Shown piece by piece: positions 8,673-17,226 of a stretch of DNA of 64,000 nt. The number at the start of each line of letters is the position of its first letter. The stretch's first letter is position 1. The stretch lies in contig JBGSKQ010000129.1 of assembly GCA_041741095.1 (NCBI GenBank), positions 1-64,000 on the forward strand, written 5' to 3'. A model generated the notes under the pieces. The model ran no database searches. It had not been told where the DNA came from and worked only from the letters and a program-made list of their open reading frames with translations. Source of the stretch: UBA6168 sp041741095. Lineage in GTDB: Bacteria > Bacteroidota > Bacteroidia > Chitinophagales > Saprospiraceae. The translations under genes were made by a program, and so were the position numbers.

Positions 8673-9188
8673 ATGACTACCCGACAGTTTAAATCTGACA
8701 TACTTCCAATTAAAAACAAACTGTATCGCTTTGCGTTGCGGATACTCAACCATGCGGCAGAAGCGGAAGACGTGGTGCAGGAAGTGTTCATCAAACTGTG
8801 GAACAACGGGGAACAGACAGAGGCCATTACAAATGTGGAGGCCTGGTGCATCACAGCGACAAAAAACCTGTCCATTGACAAACTGCGCTCGAAACACCGT
8901 AGGTTGCAGCCCATGAAAACGGGTTTCGACCTGCATGATCAGGCCGAGTCGTCTTATCAAGCCACTGTCGGCCACGATGTTTTTGATACGGTAAAACGGC
9001 TGATGGACTCACTGCCCGAAAAACAAAGGGACATCATGCACTTGCGGGACATTGAGGGCTTGCAGTACCAGGAAATCGCCGAAGCATTGGACATCCCTTT
9101 GGATCAAGTGAAAGTCTATTTGTTCCGGGCCAGAAAAACCGTACGGGAAGGATTGACCAAACTGCAAATGACTCCACGCACTTTATAA
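8673..9188 (+). CDS. ECF-type RNA polymerase sigma factor
   Basis: A 171-residue sigma-70-family protein. Region 2 is visible at about 5-75 (YRFALRILNHAAEAEDVVQE, VFIKLWNN, CITATKNLSIDKLRSK) and region 4 at about 115-165 (LPEKQRDIMHLRDIEGLQYQ, EIAEALDIPLDQVKVYLFRA). This two-region build is the extracytoplasmic-function type, which redirects RNA polymerase in response to envelope or other signals. The ATG at MTTRQFKSDILP is chosen because sequence upstream of it is not sigma-like. It heads a same-strand cluster with a membrane protein (26 bp gap) and two DUF4252 proteins. Confidence 0.93.
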   Translation: MTTRQFKSDILPIKNKLYRFALRILNHAAEAEDVVQEVFIKLWNNGEQTEAITNVEAWCITATKNLSIDKLRSKHRRLQPMKTGFDLHDQAESSYQATVGHDVFDTVKRLMDSLPEKQRDIMHLRDIEGLQYQEIAEALDIPLDQVKVYLFRARKTVREGLTKLQMTPRTL

Positions 9189-9214
9189 AACCCAAACTAC
9201 TTAAACTGAAGAAA

Positions 9215-9700
9215 ATGAAAGATTTGATCGAAAAATACTTCGCTGGCGAAACTTCCCTGGAGGAAGAACAGCAATTGGTGGATTATTTCAATTCCGGCAA
9301 AGTGGCCTATGAATTCAAGCAGTACACCCCGCTTTTTTATTTTATAAAAAGGGAAAAACAGGTTTCGCTTTCGGAAGATTTTGATGAAAAACTCCTGCAA
9401 AATCTGGCGGAAAAACCTGGTGCCAAAGTGGTGAACTTTCGCTCGTGGATTGCCCCGGCGCTCAAAATTGCAGCTATAGGAATTATGTTGATGGGCGCTT
9501 ACCTGTTTTTCAAACCCACCACTGCCCCGGTCGGCCAACACGCCATCAATTGGGAAAAATACGAAATCAAGGACGAGCAACTGGCCTACGATGAAACGGT
9601 CAAAGCGCTCCGTTTGGTTACTTCCAAATTGAACAAAGGATCGCAAAAAGCCATCAAAGAAGTCTCGAAAACCGAAGCATTGGCTAAATACCTGAATTAA
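9215..9700 (+). CDS. membrane protein after ECF sigma factor, candidate anti-sigma factor
   Basis: At 161 residues, it has an acidic N-terminal helical part (MKDLIEKYFAGETSLEEEQQ), a single membrane segment at about 80-100 (ALKIAAIGIMLMGAYLFF) and a short outer tail. This order, N-terminal cytoplasmic helices followed by one transmembrane segment, is typical of anti-sigma factors. Position directly behind the sigma-factor gene supports that reading. No zinc-binding HxxxCxxC motif is present, so it would not be a ZAS-type anti-sigma factor. The N-terminal ExYxxGETSxEEE pattern recurs in unnamed Bacteroidota proteins next to sigma genes. Function is inferred from context. Confidence 0.78.
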   Translation: MKDLIEKYFAGETSLEEEQQLVDYFNSGKVAYEFKQYTPLFYFIKREKQVSLSEDFDEKLLQNLAEKPGAKVVNFRSWIAPALKIAAIGIMLMGAYLFFKPTTAPVGQHAINWEKYEIKDEQLAYDETVKALRLVTSKLNKGSQKAIKEVSKTEALAKYLN

Positions 9701-9792
9701 AATAAGGCAAGGCTCAATGGCTGTCTGCAGGCTGTCAAAGGGAATTGCCAATGAAATTCACCCGATTTTTTTCATTAAAAACTCTTTTAAAC

Positions 9793-10326
9793 ATGAAATA
9801 CCTAACATTTTTTTTCGCCATGTTCCTGGCTGCCAGTTTGACGGCACAAGAGGACGCCATTTCAAAATATTTCTCCAAATACGTTGACGATGAACGTTTT
9901 ACAGTGGTTTATGTCAGTGGTAAAATGTTCGAGATGATCAACAAAATGGAACTCGACCTTGACGATGAGGAAGCCGAAGCCATCCTCTCCGTTTGCAAAG
10001 ACCTGAAGGGACTTCGCATCCTTACTTCCGAAGAAAACGGCGCAGCTTTTTATAAGGAAGCCCTTAGCATCATCAACAAAAACGAGTACGAAACGCTGAT
10101 GACCGTGCGGGAAGGCAAAGAAGAAAATGTGCAGATACTCGCCAAAACGGGCCAAGGCGGCAATAGCCTCGACGAACTCCTGCTGCTGGTGGGCGGTGAA
10201 AAGGAAGACTTTGTGCTGCTCAGTTTTATCGGCAAAATAGACCTGAACGAGGTGGGCAAGTTGTCCAAAGCTTTCGACGACAAAAAAAACAACCAAAGCG
10301 GCGATTCCAAGGCAAAAAAAAACTGA
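9793..10326 (+). CDS. DUF4252 secreted protein (first copy)
   Basis: The product is 177 residues with a signal peptide (MKYLTFFFAMFLAASLTAQ). The mature part (ISKYFSKYVDDERFTVVYVS, CKDLKGLRILTSEENGAAFY) matches the DUF4252 family known from Bacteroidota sigma-factor operons; the molecular role is unknown. The C-terminus is Lys/Asn/Asp-rich. The start is taken at the ATG beginning the signal peptide, not at ATGs 16 and 14 codons upstream. It is followed after 97 bp by a diverged second copy, so the pair probably arose by duplication. Confidence 0.85.
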   Translation: MKYLTFFFAMFLAASLTAQEDAISKYFSKYVDDERFTVVYVSGKMFEMINKMELDLDDEEAEAILSVCKDLKGLRILTSEENGAAFYKEALSIINKNEYETLMTVREGKEENVQILAKTGQGGNSLDELLLLVGGEKEDFVLLSFIGKIDLNEVGKLSKAFDDKKNNQSGDSKAKKN

Positions 10327-10423
10327 ACAGAGCTTAATGAGGACAAAAGTTTGAAGCATGAGGTGTTTTTTTGCAAATACCCCATGCTTCTTCAACAATT
10401 GACCAATAAATAAACCTGCACCA

Positions 10424-10990
10424 ATGAAAAACATTCTGCTTGCCATCTTCTTGCTTGCTTTGCCTTTTGCGGCATTTTCCCAAAATAGGGCACTCAACAA
10501 ATTTTACCGCCAAAACAAAAAGGGCGCTGATGTTCAAAATATCAAGTTGCCCGGTTGGCTGCTGCGTTTTGGGGGCAAAATAGCCAAAGGCGCTGCCGAC
10601 GACCCAGAGGAAAAAATGGCCTATGATCTGCTCAAAAAATTTGGCACCACCCGCTTCATGTACGCCGAAGACGGTGCTAAAATCCCTCAAAAAGCAGTGG
10701 AAAAACTGCGCAAAGACTTGAGGGAAGACAGTTTTGACGATTTGATCATGATCCGCAGCGGCGAGATGAATTTCGACATGATGATCCGTGAAAAAGACGG
10801 TACGATCAGCGAAATCGTGATGTTCTACAATGATAGGGAAGAAGGCGAAATGGCCTTCATTTCTGCCAAAACCAAACTGAAACTGGACGACATCAAAGAC
10901 ATCGTAAAGGCGGAAATGAAAAAAGAACTGCAGCCGATTTTGGAAGAACCACAGGATGAACCTGTTGAAACAGTAGAGCCGGTTTTGTAA
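10424..10990 (+). CDS. DUF4252 secreted protein (second copy)
   Basis: At 188 residues it has a signal peptide (MKNILLAIFLLALPFAAFSQ), then a domain resembling the preceding gene product: KKFGTTRFMYAEDG, LREDSFDDLIMIRSGEMNFD, MMIREKDGTISEIVMFY. The mature protein is more basic near its N-terminus and ends in an acidic, Pro/Val/Glu-rich tail. Similarity to the upstream DUF4252 protein is at the level of pattern, not close identity. It closes the sigma-factor cluster; a strong terminator lies 30 bp after its stop. A role in sensing or responding to the envelope signal of the sigma factor is inference. Confidence 0.82.
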   Translation: MKNILLAIFLLALPFAAFSQNRALNKFYRQNKKGADVQNIKLPGWLLRFGGKIAKGAADDPEEKMAYDLLKKFGTTRFMYAEDGAKIPQKAVEKLRKDLREDSFDDLIMIRSGEMNFDMMIREKDGTISEIVMFYNDREEGEMAFISAKTKLKLDDIKDIVKAEMKKELQPILEEPQDEPVETVEPVL

Positions 10991-11016
10991 GAACAACAAT
11001 TTCAAAGTCCATCAAT

Positions 11017-11049
11017 AAAGCAGCGCAGGTAGGTTCCTGCGCTGCTTTT
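11017..11049 (+). terminator. rho-independent terminator after the sigma/DUF4252 cluster
   Basis: A perfect 10-bp stem (11020-11029 GCAGCGCAGG with 11036-11045 CCTGCGCTGC), a 6-nt loop, and TTTT directly after. Flanking A and T runs extend the pairing. Confidence 0.8.
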
Positions 11050-11119
11050 CTCATTTGCAATCCTGGCATTTTCTCAAAACTTCCTAATTTCGCCACTCAC
11101 CAAATCGAAAAAAAAGATT

Positions 11120-12205
11120 ATGAATATTCTTACATCCACACGTTTCCGTCCTGGCGTACTGCACGGCGACGAAGTGACCGAATTACTCAACTTTGCCAAT
11201 GACAATGACTTCGCACTGCCGGCGGTCAACGTCATTGGTACAGACTCCGTCAACGCCGTTTTGGAAACTGCCAAGGCTGTCAACTCGCCTGTCATGATCC
11301 AGTTTTCCAATGGCGGAGCACATTTTTTCGCAGGCAAAAGCCTTTCCAATGAAGGTCAGAAAGCGGCCATTTTGGGCGGCATTTCGGGAGCCATGCACAT
11401 CCACACTTTGGCAAAAGCCTACGGCGTGACCGTGGTGCTGCACACCGACCACTGTGCAAAAAATTTATTGGCTTGGGTGGACGGCCTTTTGGATGCCGGC
11501 GAAAAATTCTATGAAACAAGGGGTTATCCACTTTATAGCTCCCACATGCTCGACCTGTCGGAAGAGCCTATCAACGAAAACATCGAAACCTGCGTGGAAT
11601 ACATGAAACGTATGGACGCCATCGGCATGACCCTGGAAATAGAACTTGGCGTGACGGGAGGCGAGGAAGATGGCGTGGACAACACGGACGTGGATAGCTC
11701 CCGCTTATATACCCAACCTGCCGAAGTTGGCTATGCTTATGAGGAGCTGAGCAAAGTGAGCAACAAATTCACCATTGCCGCTGCTTTTGGAAACGTTCAC
11801 GGTGTTTACAAACCAGGAAACGTAAAGCTCCAGCCCATCATTTTGAAAAACTCGCAGGATTACGTGCGGGAGAAATTCGGTACCGAAAGGACCAACCCAG
11901 TGAACTTCGTCTTCCACGGCGGCAGCGGTTCCAGCCGGGAGGAAATCCGTGAGGCCATCGCCTATGGTGCGGTCAAAATGAACATTGACACAGACATGCA
12001 ATGGGCGTTCTGGGACGGCATACGTGGCTATTACGAAAGCAAAAAGGACTACTTGCAAGGCCAAATAGGCAACCCGGAAGGCGAAGACAAGCCTAATAAA
12101 AAATACTACGACCCACGGGTTTGGCTGCGCAAAGGAGAAGATACTTTTGTGAAGCGTTTGAAAGAAGCGTTTGAGGATTTGAATTGTATTAATAGGAATG
12201 CGTAA
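11120..12205 (+). CDS. fbaA: class II fructose-bisphosphate aldolase
   Basis: The 361-residue protein matches the class IIA aldolase that interconverts fructose 1,6-bisphosphate with dihydroxyacetone phosphate and glyceraldehyde 3-phosphate in glycolysis and gluconeogenesis. Visible metal and substrate motifs are VVLHTDHCAK (zinc ligand His and catalytic Asp), AFGNVHGVYKPGN, VFHGGSGSSREEI and MNIDTDMQWAFW. Length and N-terminus (RFRPGVLHGDEV) match the long FbaA subgroup of E. coli and Bacteroidota. It is likely transcribed alone, between terminators at 11.0 and 12.3 kb. Confidence 0.96.
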   Translation: MNILTSTRFRPGVLHGDEVTELLNFANDNDFALPAVNVIGTDSVNAVLETAKAVNSPVMIQFSNGGAHFFAGKSLSNEGQKAAILGGISGAMHIHTLAKAYGVTVVLHTDHCAKNLLAWVDGLLDAGEKFYETRGYPLYSSHMLDLSEEPINENIETCVEYMKRMDAIGMTLEIELGVTGGEEDGVDNTDVDSSRLYTQPAEVGYAYEELSKVSNKFTIAAAFGNVHGVYKPGNVKLQPIILKNSQDYVREKFGTERTNPVNFVFHGGSGSSREEIREAIAYGAVKMNIDTDMQWAFWDGIRGYYESKKDYLQGQIGNPEGEDKPNKKYYDPRVWLRKGEDTFVKRLKEAFEDLNCINRNA

Positions 12206-12216
12206 AGCGTTATAAC

Positions 12217-12248
12217 GGGTGTTTGTGTTTTTATGTGTTTACGTGTTT
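12217..12248 (+). repeat. degenerate octamer tandem tract, NNGTGTTT family
   Basis: Four consecutive 8-bp units of the form NNGTGTTT (GGGTGTTT, GTGTTTTT, ATGTGTTT, ACGTGTTT) start 11 bp after the aldolase stop. The same unit recurs at 29059-29142 and 56176-56199. Confidence 0.7.
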
Positions 12249-12320
12249 TTAACCAAGATTTTCAACGGGTTCTGTAGCGTTTACACAAAATCATCAAATG
12301 ACTCAATATAACTTATTCCA

Positions 12321-12357
12321 AAGGCCCAATCGGCGAATCGCCGATTGGGCCTTTTTT
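12321..12357 (+). terminator. rho-independent terminator after fbaA
   Basis: A perfect 13-bp stem (12323-12335 GGCCCAATCGGCG with 12339-12351) closes on a 3-nt loop and is followed by TTTTTT. It is 118 bp after the aldolase stop and abuts the stop of the convergent gene, so it may serve both. Confidence 0.85.
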
Positions 12358-12358
12358 A

Positions 12359-13486
12359 TTATATTTTTTGAAACTCCGCCCAAGCAGCCCCCGCCAGTTT
12401 CCTCGTCAAATCCTCCACATAATAGCTGCCGGCCACAGGGTCGGCCACCCAATCCAAATGGCTTTCCATGTTCAAAATATGCTGTACGTTGCGGGCAATG
12501 CGCTGTGAGAAATCAGTGGCTTCTCCTTCAAAATAGTTGGATGGCAAGACAGTCAGACGGTCAGCCCCGCCGATGATGGCCGACAATGCCTGTGTAGTGG
12601 CCCTTATCATATTTTGGTGGGCGTCCTCCGTTTGTTCCAAAGCTGCAAAATGGGTATCAATGTACGGCATTTGCCACTCCCCTACCCCCCAGGCTTTCAT
12701 GACATTGGCCCAAAGCAGCCGCAAAGCCCTCAACTTGGCTATTTCCACAAAATAATTAACGCCAATGGACAGCGAAAAAAAGATGTAACGGTTCGTAATC
12801 ACCGGCTCAAAATGTTTTTCTGCCAGGGTTGAAAGCCACATTTCTCCTTTGAAAATGGTATTGGCCAGTTCGTGAACAATGCCTTCTACCCCATCAAAAT
12901 AGTCGTGGGCATTCACGGGCAACACCTTGAATTTAGGTAGCTTGTTTTCAGCCAATTCGACCAGTTCCAAAGCATCTTCCAATACAACGGCATCTTCGTT
13001 CCACCAATTGACCGAACCCTTTAATTGCCTGGTGTCCAAGCCTTTCTTTTTGGCAATATGGATAAAATGATCCAAAATATGTTTGGGCTGTGCGTTTTTG
13101 TTTTTTTCATAAAAATGCGTGGAAACAATGCCAAGGTCAATGCCTTCCAGCAGCGTTTCCATGCGGTGGTCGCCGAGATTTTCATCCAGCACAAAACGGG
13201 GCGATTCCAGTCCAAAAGCCAGGGAATGCAAGGCTTGACGGTTTGCTTTTACCAAGTCATGCGATTCGATGTCTTCCCCGATTTCCCATCCACTTTTTTG
13301 GGGAAAAGCCACCACTTGCCCACCTTTCAAGTCATCCAAATGTGGAAAAGGATCGGTTGTGACGCCGTCCAAAGTCCTGTGCAGTTCTTCCACGGCTTTA
13401 CCTTTTAAGTCCTGTTTGATTTTGTCCAACCATTCCTCTTTTGAGACGGACGGAAATTCTTTGAACAAGGTGCTGCTGTGATCCAT
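12359..13486 (-). CDS. methylmalonyl-CoA mutase family, small-subunit-like protein
   Basis: A 375-residue protein with the N-terminal pattern of mutase subunits (FPSVSKEEWLDKIKQDLKG, LDGVTTDPFPH) and the late barrel segments YFVEIAKLRALRLLW, HFAALEQTEDAHQNMIRATT, ADRLTVLPSN and MESHLDWVADPVAGSYYVED. In heterodimeric mutases the small subunit assists the B12-binding large subunit that interconverts methylmalonyl-CoA and succinyl-CoA. This copy stops at the end of the barrel (final EFQKI) and has no C-terminal cobalamin-binding-like domain, shorter than the roughly 600-residue classic small subunits. No large subunit is adjacent. The ATG at MDHSSTLFKEFPSVS is preferred over a longer frame upstream. 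Confidence 0.85.
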   Translation of the reverse strand: MDHSSTLFKEFPSVSKEEWLDKIKQDLKGKAVEELHRTLDGVTTDPFPHLDDLKGGQVVAFPQKSGWEIGEDIESHDLVKANRQALHSLAFGLESPRFVLDENLGDHRMETLLEGIDLGIVSTHFYEKNKNAQPKHILDHFIHIAKKKGLDTRQLKGSVNWWNEDAVVLEDALELVELAENKLPKFKVLPVNAHDYFDGVEGIVHELANTIFKGEMWLSTLAEKHFEPVITNRYIFFSLSIGVNYFVEIAKLRALRLLWANVMKAWGVGEWQMPYIDTHFAALEQTEDAHQNMIRATTQALSAIIGGADRLTVLPSNYFEGEATDFSQRIARNVQHILNMESHLDWVADPVAGSYYVEDLTRKLAGAAWAEFQKI

Positions 13487-13715
13487 AATGATTGGTATTT
13501 CCCGTAAATTTAAAACATGTGGCCCAAACTTCCATTTTGAAGGAAACCCCATATCTGCTTTCTGAAAATTTTTTGGCAGCAGCCAACCAAAAAACATTTG
13601 CCCGACACTTTACCCTATCTCGCCTGTTTCTTTTGCCAAAAAAAAATTCCGGAAAAAATCTCTTTCGCTAGGTTATAGCAGAACATTCGGCAATTCCATT
13701 TTTCACCAAACTCGA

Positions 13716-15020
13716 ATGTATATGCAAACTAATCTCTATGGGCTGTGGGCTTTGATGCCCGCCCCAACCGCTCTGCCCTTGGATGACCCTTTTCATCCAT
13801 TTACCCTGGAAATTTTTGGCTTGACCGTCATGGAGCGAACGCTCCGGGCGCTGGAAAAGGCTGGCGTTCAGCACATTATCTTTTTTGGAGAAGAGGAAAA
13901 CGGTTTTTTGGAAAAACTCACCCAACAATCAGGTTCGTGGAAAACAACATTTTCTTTTTTGAAAAGAGAATCTTGGTTTGATGCTTTTCAAGCCGTTCCA
14001 AACGATTTTGAAGGAAAGGTGATCTTCTTATCAGAACCTTTGGTTTTTGACTTTCAGCTTGTCCAAAAACTCAGCAAAAAATATGAAAAAAGCCCCGGCG
14101 GCTTGGTCACTGCCTGCAAGGGACGAATTGCCTTGGCAGACCCGGCTGCTTTGCATGGATTGAAAAATGCGGTGGTCAATATACCAAACCAAATCAATCA
14201 ACACCATCTCAGATTGGCCCTTTTGGAGCGCTTTGCGCCCGGCGAACCTTGCCGGATCAGTGGCTGCAAAAAAATGTTTTGCATCAGCCCTACTAATGAA
14301 AAAGAATTGGAAAAAACTAAAAAAAGGCTCCTCCAAAGCCTTGTGAAACCCAATGACGGCTGGGTTTCCCGCCACTTGAACAGGCCGCTGTCAACACTGG
14401 TGAGCCGTGCCTTGGTGAAAACCTCCATCACGCCCAACCAGATAACTTTATTCATGCTGATCCCTGCTTTGCTCACGGGATTTGTCTTTGCGCAGGGCGG
14501 GCATCAAAACTTTCTAATAGGCGCAATCCTATTCCACCTCACTTCCGTACTCGATGGCGTGGATGGTGAAATTGCCCGGCTCAAATTCAAGTCTTCGCCA
14601 TTTGGCCAATAGCTGGACTTCATGTGCGACAATGTGGCCTACATCGCCGCCTTGGTCGGTTATTTGGTCGGATTGATTCGGGATGGTTTTTCTCCTTTTG
14701 AAAAATCGGCCAGCATTTTGGCGCTTTCGCTGTCCATTTTGATGATACTGAGTGTGGCCATTTATTACCGCCGATTCAATCGTGACGGGAAAATGATCAC
14801 CATCAAATATGGCTTCAGGGAAGGCGATTCGTGGCTTGATAAGACCATGCAGGCGTTAGAGGTTTTTGGTAAAAGGGATTTGTTTGCCCTGATTTTTTTA
14901 ATACTTGCCATGTTGGGTGTATTGCATTTGGCGCTTGTCTATATATGCTTGGTGGCTGCGGGAGTACTGCTATTTTCCATCCATGCCCACAAATTGGCTG
15001 CAAGGGAATTTGCCAGATAA
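13716..15020 (+). pseudogene. nucleotidyltransferase / CDP-alcohol phosphatidyltransferase fusion, interrupted by an in-frame amber codon
   Basis: Two same-frame segments are separated only by TAG at 14610-14612. The first 298 residues contain a nucleotidyltransferase-like domain (WALMPAPTALPLDDPFHPF, VMERTLRALEKAGVQHIIFF) and then the start of a membrane CDP-alcohol phosphotransferase domain (VSRALVKTSITPNQITLFM, SVLDGVDGEIARLKF). The second segment continues LDFMCDNVAYIAALVG and four hydrophobic stretches. The catalytic motif DxxDGxxARx8Gx3Dx3D is complete across the stop, which occupies the middle position of Gx3D. The build resembles bifunctional IPCT-DIPPS-type enzymes that make CDP-inositol and condense it with an alcohol; the true substrate is unknown. 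It may be a recent pseudogene, a base-call error, or read through. Confidence 0.8.
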
Positions 15021-15032
15021 TGGAATTTAACA

Positions 15033-15064
15033 AAAAAGCCCCTGCACAAGTGCAAGGGCTTTCT
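15033..15064. terminator. bidirectional terminator
   Basis: An imperfect stem (AAGCCCCTGCA with TGCAAGGGCTT, one mismatch) and a 4-nt loop are flanked by an A run on the left and a T-rich stretch on the right. It lies between the convergent phosphotransferase pseudogene and ahcY. Confidence 0.65.
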
Positions 15065-15092
15065 TCATTTTATTGAAAGGGAAAATTTCCCA

Positions 15093-16406
15093 TTAATAGC
15101 GGTAGTATTCAGGCTTATAAGGCCCTTCTTTTGTCACGCCAATGTACTTGGCTTGCTTGTCGTTCAGCTCTTCCAGTACCACGCCGATTTTGGCGAGGTG
15201 GAGGCGGGCAACTTGCTCGTCCAGGTGCTTAGGCAAGGTATAGACCCTGTTTTCGTAGCGCTCACCGTGCGACCAAAGCTCCAATTGTGCCAGCACTTGG
15301 TTGGTAAATGAGTTGGACATCACAAACGATGGGTGGCCAGTGGCACAGCCCAGGTTTACGAGACGCCCTTCGGCCAGCAACAGGATGTCATTGCCGTCAA
15401 CGGTGTATTTGTCCACCTGGGGTTTGATGTTGACGTGGGAAGAACCATGGTTTTTCTTCAACCAGGCTACGTCAATTTCATTGTCAAAGTGGCCGATGTT
15501 GCAAACGATGGTTTTGTCCTTCATCATTTTGAAATGCTCGCCCCTAATAATATCGCAGTTACCAGTAGCGGTGACAACTATGTTAGCACGAGGGATGGCA
15601 TTTTCCATTTTCACCACTTCAAAGCCGTCCATTGCAGCTTGCAGTGCGCAGATGGGGTCAATTTCAGTGACAATCACCCGGCAGCCTGCACCACGCAAGG
15701 AAGCGGCAGAGCCTTTTCCAACGTCGCCATAACCAGCCACGACTGCTACTTTGCCAGCCATCATAATATCGGTGGCACGGCGGATAGCATCCACGAGGCT
15801 TTCTTTGCAGCCGTATTTGTTGTCAAATTTTGACTTGGTCACGCTGTCGTTTACATTGATGGCGGGCATTGGCAAGGTGCCTTCCTTCATGCGGTCGTAC
15901 AGGCGGTGTACGCCAGTGGTCGTTTCTTCGCTGATGCCTTTTACGTTGGGCACCAATTCAGGATAGCGATCCAGCACCATGTTCGTGAGGTCGCCGCCGT
16001 CGTCGAGGATCATGTTCAATGGCTGGCCGCCACCGAAAGCGAACAGCGTTTGTTCAATGCACCAGTCAAATTCTTCTTCGTTTTGGCCTTTCCAGGCAAA
16101 AACCGGGATGCCGGCAGCAGCAATAGCGGCAGCGGCGTGATCTTGTGTAGAAAAGATGTTGCAGGAAGACCAGGTCACCTCGGCGCCCAGTTCTACCAGC
16201 GTTTCAATCAATACAGCAGTTTGGATGGTCATGTGGAGGCAGCCAGCGATGCGGGCGCCCTTCAACGGTTTCAACTTGCCGTATTCTTCACGGAGCGACA
16301 TCAAACCCGGCATTTCTGCTTCGGCGAGTTCGATTTCTTTGCGGCCCCATTCAGCAAGGGAGATGTCTTTCACTTTGTACTTGAGGGTTGTCTCAGTTGC
16401 TTGCAT
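15093..16406 (-). CDS. ahcY: S-adenosyl-L-homocysteine hydrolase
   Basis: The 437-residue enzyme hydrolyses S-adenosylhomocysteine to adenosine and homocysteine, closing the methylation cycle. Motifs visible are AGCLHMTIQTAVLIETLVEL, the NAD-binding GYGDVGKGSAASLRGAG, NIGHFDNEID, and the C-terminal PSFVMSNSFTNQVLAQ with GPYKPEYYRY at the end, all standard for this highly conserved family. Length matches bacterial orthologues. The neighbours are not obviously related, and it seems to be transcribed alone from a promoter about 100 bp upstream. Confidence 0.97.
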   Translation of the reverse strand: MQATETTLKYKVKDISLAEWGRKEIELAEAEMPGLMSLREEYGKLKPLKGARIAGCLHMTIQTAVLIETLVELGAEVTWSSCNIFSTQDHAAAAIAAAGIPVFAWKGQNEEEFDWCIEQTLFAFGGGQPLNMILDDGGDLTNMVLDRYPELVPNVKGISEETTTGVHRLYDRMKEGTLPMPAINVNDSVTKSKFDNKYGCKESLVDAIRRATDIMMAGKVAVVAGYGDVGKGSAASLRGAGCRVIVTEIDPICALQAAMDGFEVVKMENAIPRANIVVTATGNCDIIRGEHFKMMKDKTIVCNIGHFDNEIDVAWLKKNHGSSHVNIKPQVDKYTVDGNDILLLAEGRLVNLGCATGHPSFVMSNSFTNQVLAQLELWSHGERYENRVYTLPKHLDEQVARLHLAKIGVVLEELNDKQAKYIGVTKEGPYKPEYYRY

Positions 16407-16501
16407 TATTAAAGCGGGATTTTATGAATGAAAAAATAAGGATGACAATTAAAGGGATTGCCCGTAAAAGGGATGTCAAGTGCAGTTTTTATTTTGCGGG
16501 G

Positions 16502-16509
16502 CAAAGATA
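16502..16509 (-). promoter_or_regulatory. putative -7 box for ahcY
   Basis: On the minus strand the sequence reads TATCTTTG, an exact TAnnTTTG match, 95 bp before the ahcY ATG. The predicted leader is roughly 90 nt. I did not find a well-spaced TTG box. Confidence 0.35.
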
Positions 16510-16561
16510 CTTTTTTCCAAAACAAAGCGCCCATAAAAAGCTGCCTTTAGAAATCCAGCGG

Positions 16562-17128
16562 CTACAACCATTTTTCCTCTGCAATGTTGACGGGCATGGC
16601 CATTTTTTCCAACAATTCTTCCAGGCTTTCGGAAACTGTGACCAAATCCAGGTTGGCTTCCCGGAGGTAACCTTCCTTCCACATGTTCTTTATATGTGCC
16701 AATAAGTGGTCGTAGTAGCCTTCCACGTTCAGCAGGCCAATGGGTTTATTGTGAAGGTGCAATTGCCGCCAGGTGAGTATTTCAAAAAATTCGTCCAGGG
16801 TTCCGTAGCCACCCGGCAGGATGATAAAGCCGTCCGAATTTTCCTCCATCACTTGTTTGCGCTGGTGCATGGTCTGCGTCACCACCAGTTCAGTCAAGCC
16901 AATATGGCACACTTCCTTTGCCTTCAGAAAATCCGGGATGACGCCCAAAACCTTGCCGCCAGCCTCCAGCGCCGCATCTGCCATGATGCCCATCAAGCCT
17001 ACATTCCCAGCACCATACACCAAGCGGATGCCCCTTTCGGCCAGGCTATTGCCCACCATCCAAGCTATTTCGGCGTAGGTAGGGTGAATGCCAACATTGG
17101 AGCCGCAGAAGACACAGATTGATTTCAT
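16562..17128 (-). CDS. LOG family protein (lysine decarboxylase-like fold)
   Basis: The 188-residue product carries the LOG signature PGGYGTLDEFFEILTW and the upstream GAGNVGLMGIMADAAL. LOG proteins are nucleotide 5'-monophosphate phosphoribohydrolases; in plants and some bacteria they release free cytokinins, while the cellular role in Bacteroidota is unclear. The start is placed at MKSICVFCGSNVG, where the family normally begins. An in-frame ATG three codons upstream is also possible. The gene is divergent from miaE, with about 100 bp between the starts. Confidence 0.9.
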   Translation of the reverse strand: MKSICVFCGSNVGIHPTYAEIAWMVGNSLAERGIRLVYGAGNVGLMGIMADAALEAGGKVLGVIPDFLKAKEVCHIGLTELVVTQTMHQRKQVMEENSDGFIILPGGYGTLDEFFEILTWRQLHLHNKPIGLLNVEGYYDHLLAHIKNMWKEGYLREANLDLVTVSESLEELLEKMAMPVNIAEEKWL

Positions 17129-17173
17129 ATTCTCCATATTTTGCGGCGAAGGTAAGCAGCTTTCTATTTTTCC

Positions 17174-17181
17174 TAAATTTG
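17174..17181 (+). promoter_or_regulatory. putative -7 box for miaE
   Basis: TAAATTTG matches the Bacteroidota -7 consensus exactly and lies 45 bp before the miaE ATG. The predicted leader would contain the short TCTCATTN repeat at 17201-17224. Confidence 0.4.
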
Positions 17182-17200
17182 CCCCACCCCATTCTTTTAC

Positions 17201-17224
17201 TCTCATTTTCTCATTCTCTTTTTT
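17201..17224 (+). repeat. short degenerate octamer tract, TCTCATTN family
   Basis: Two good units (TCTCATTT, TCTCATTC) and a decayed third (TCTTTTTT) end 2 bp before the miaE ATG. The same unit recurs at 18913-18944 and, inverted, at 53523-53546. Confidence 0.5.
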
Positions 17225-17226
17225 CT

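Noticed and set aside
12217..12248. The NNGTGTTT tract as a CRISPR-like or origin iteron array
   Set aside because: Units are only 8 bp, contiguous without spacers, and no cas, rep or dnaA gene is nearby.
14610..14612. TAG as pyrrolysine
   Set aside because: No pyl genes or insertion context are seen, and other genes in the window give no sign of amber recoding; a mutation or base-call error is simpler.
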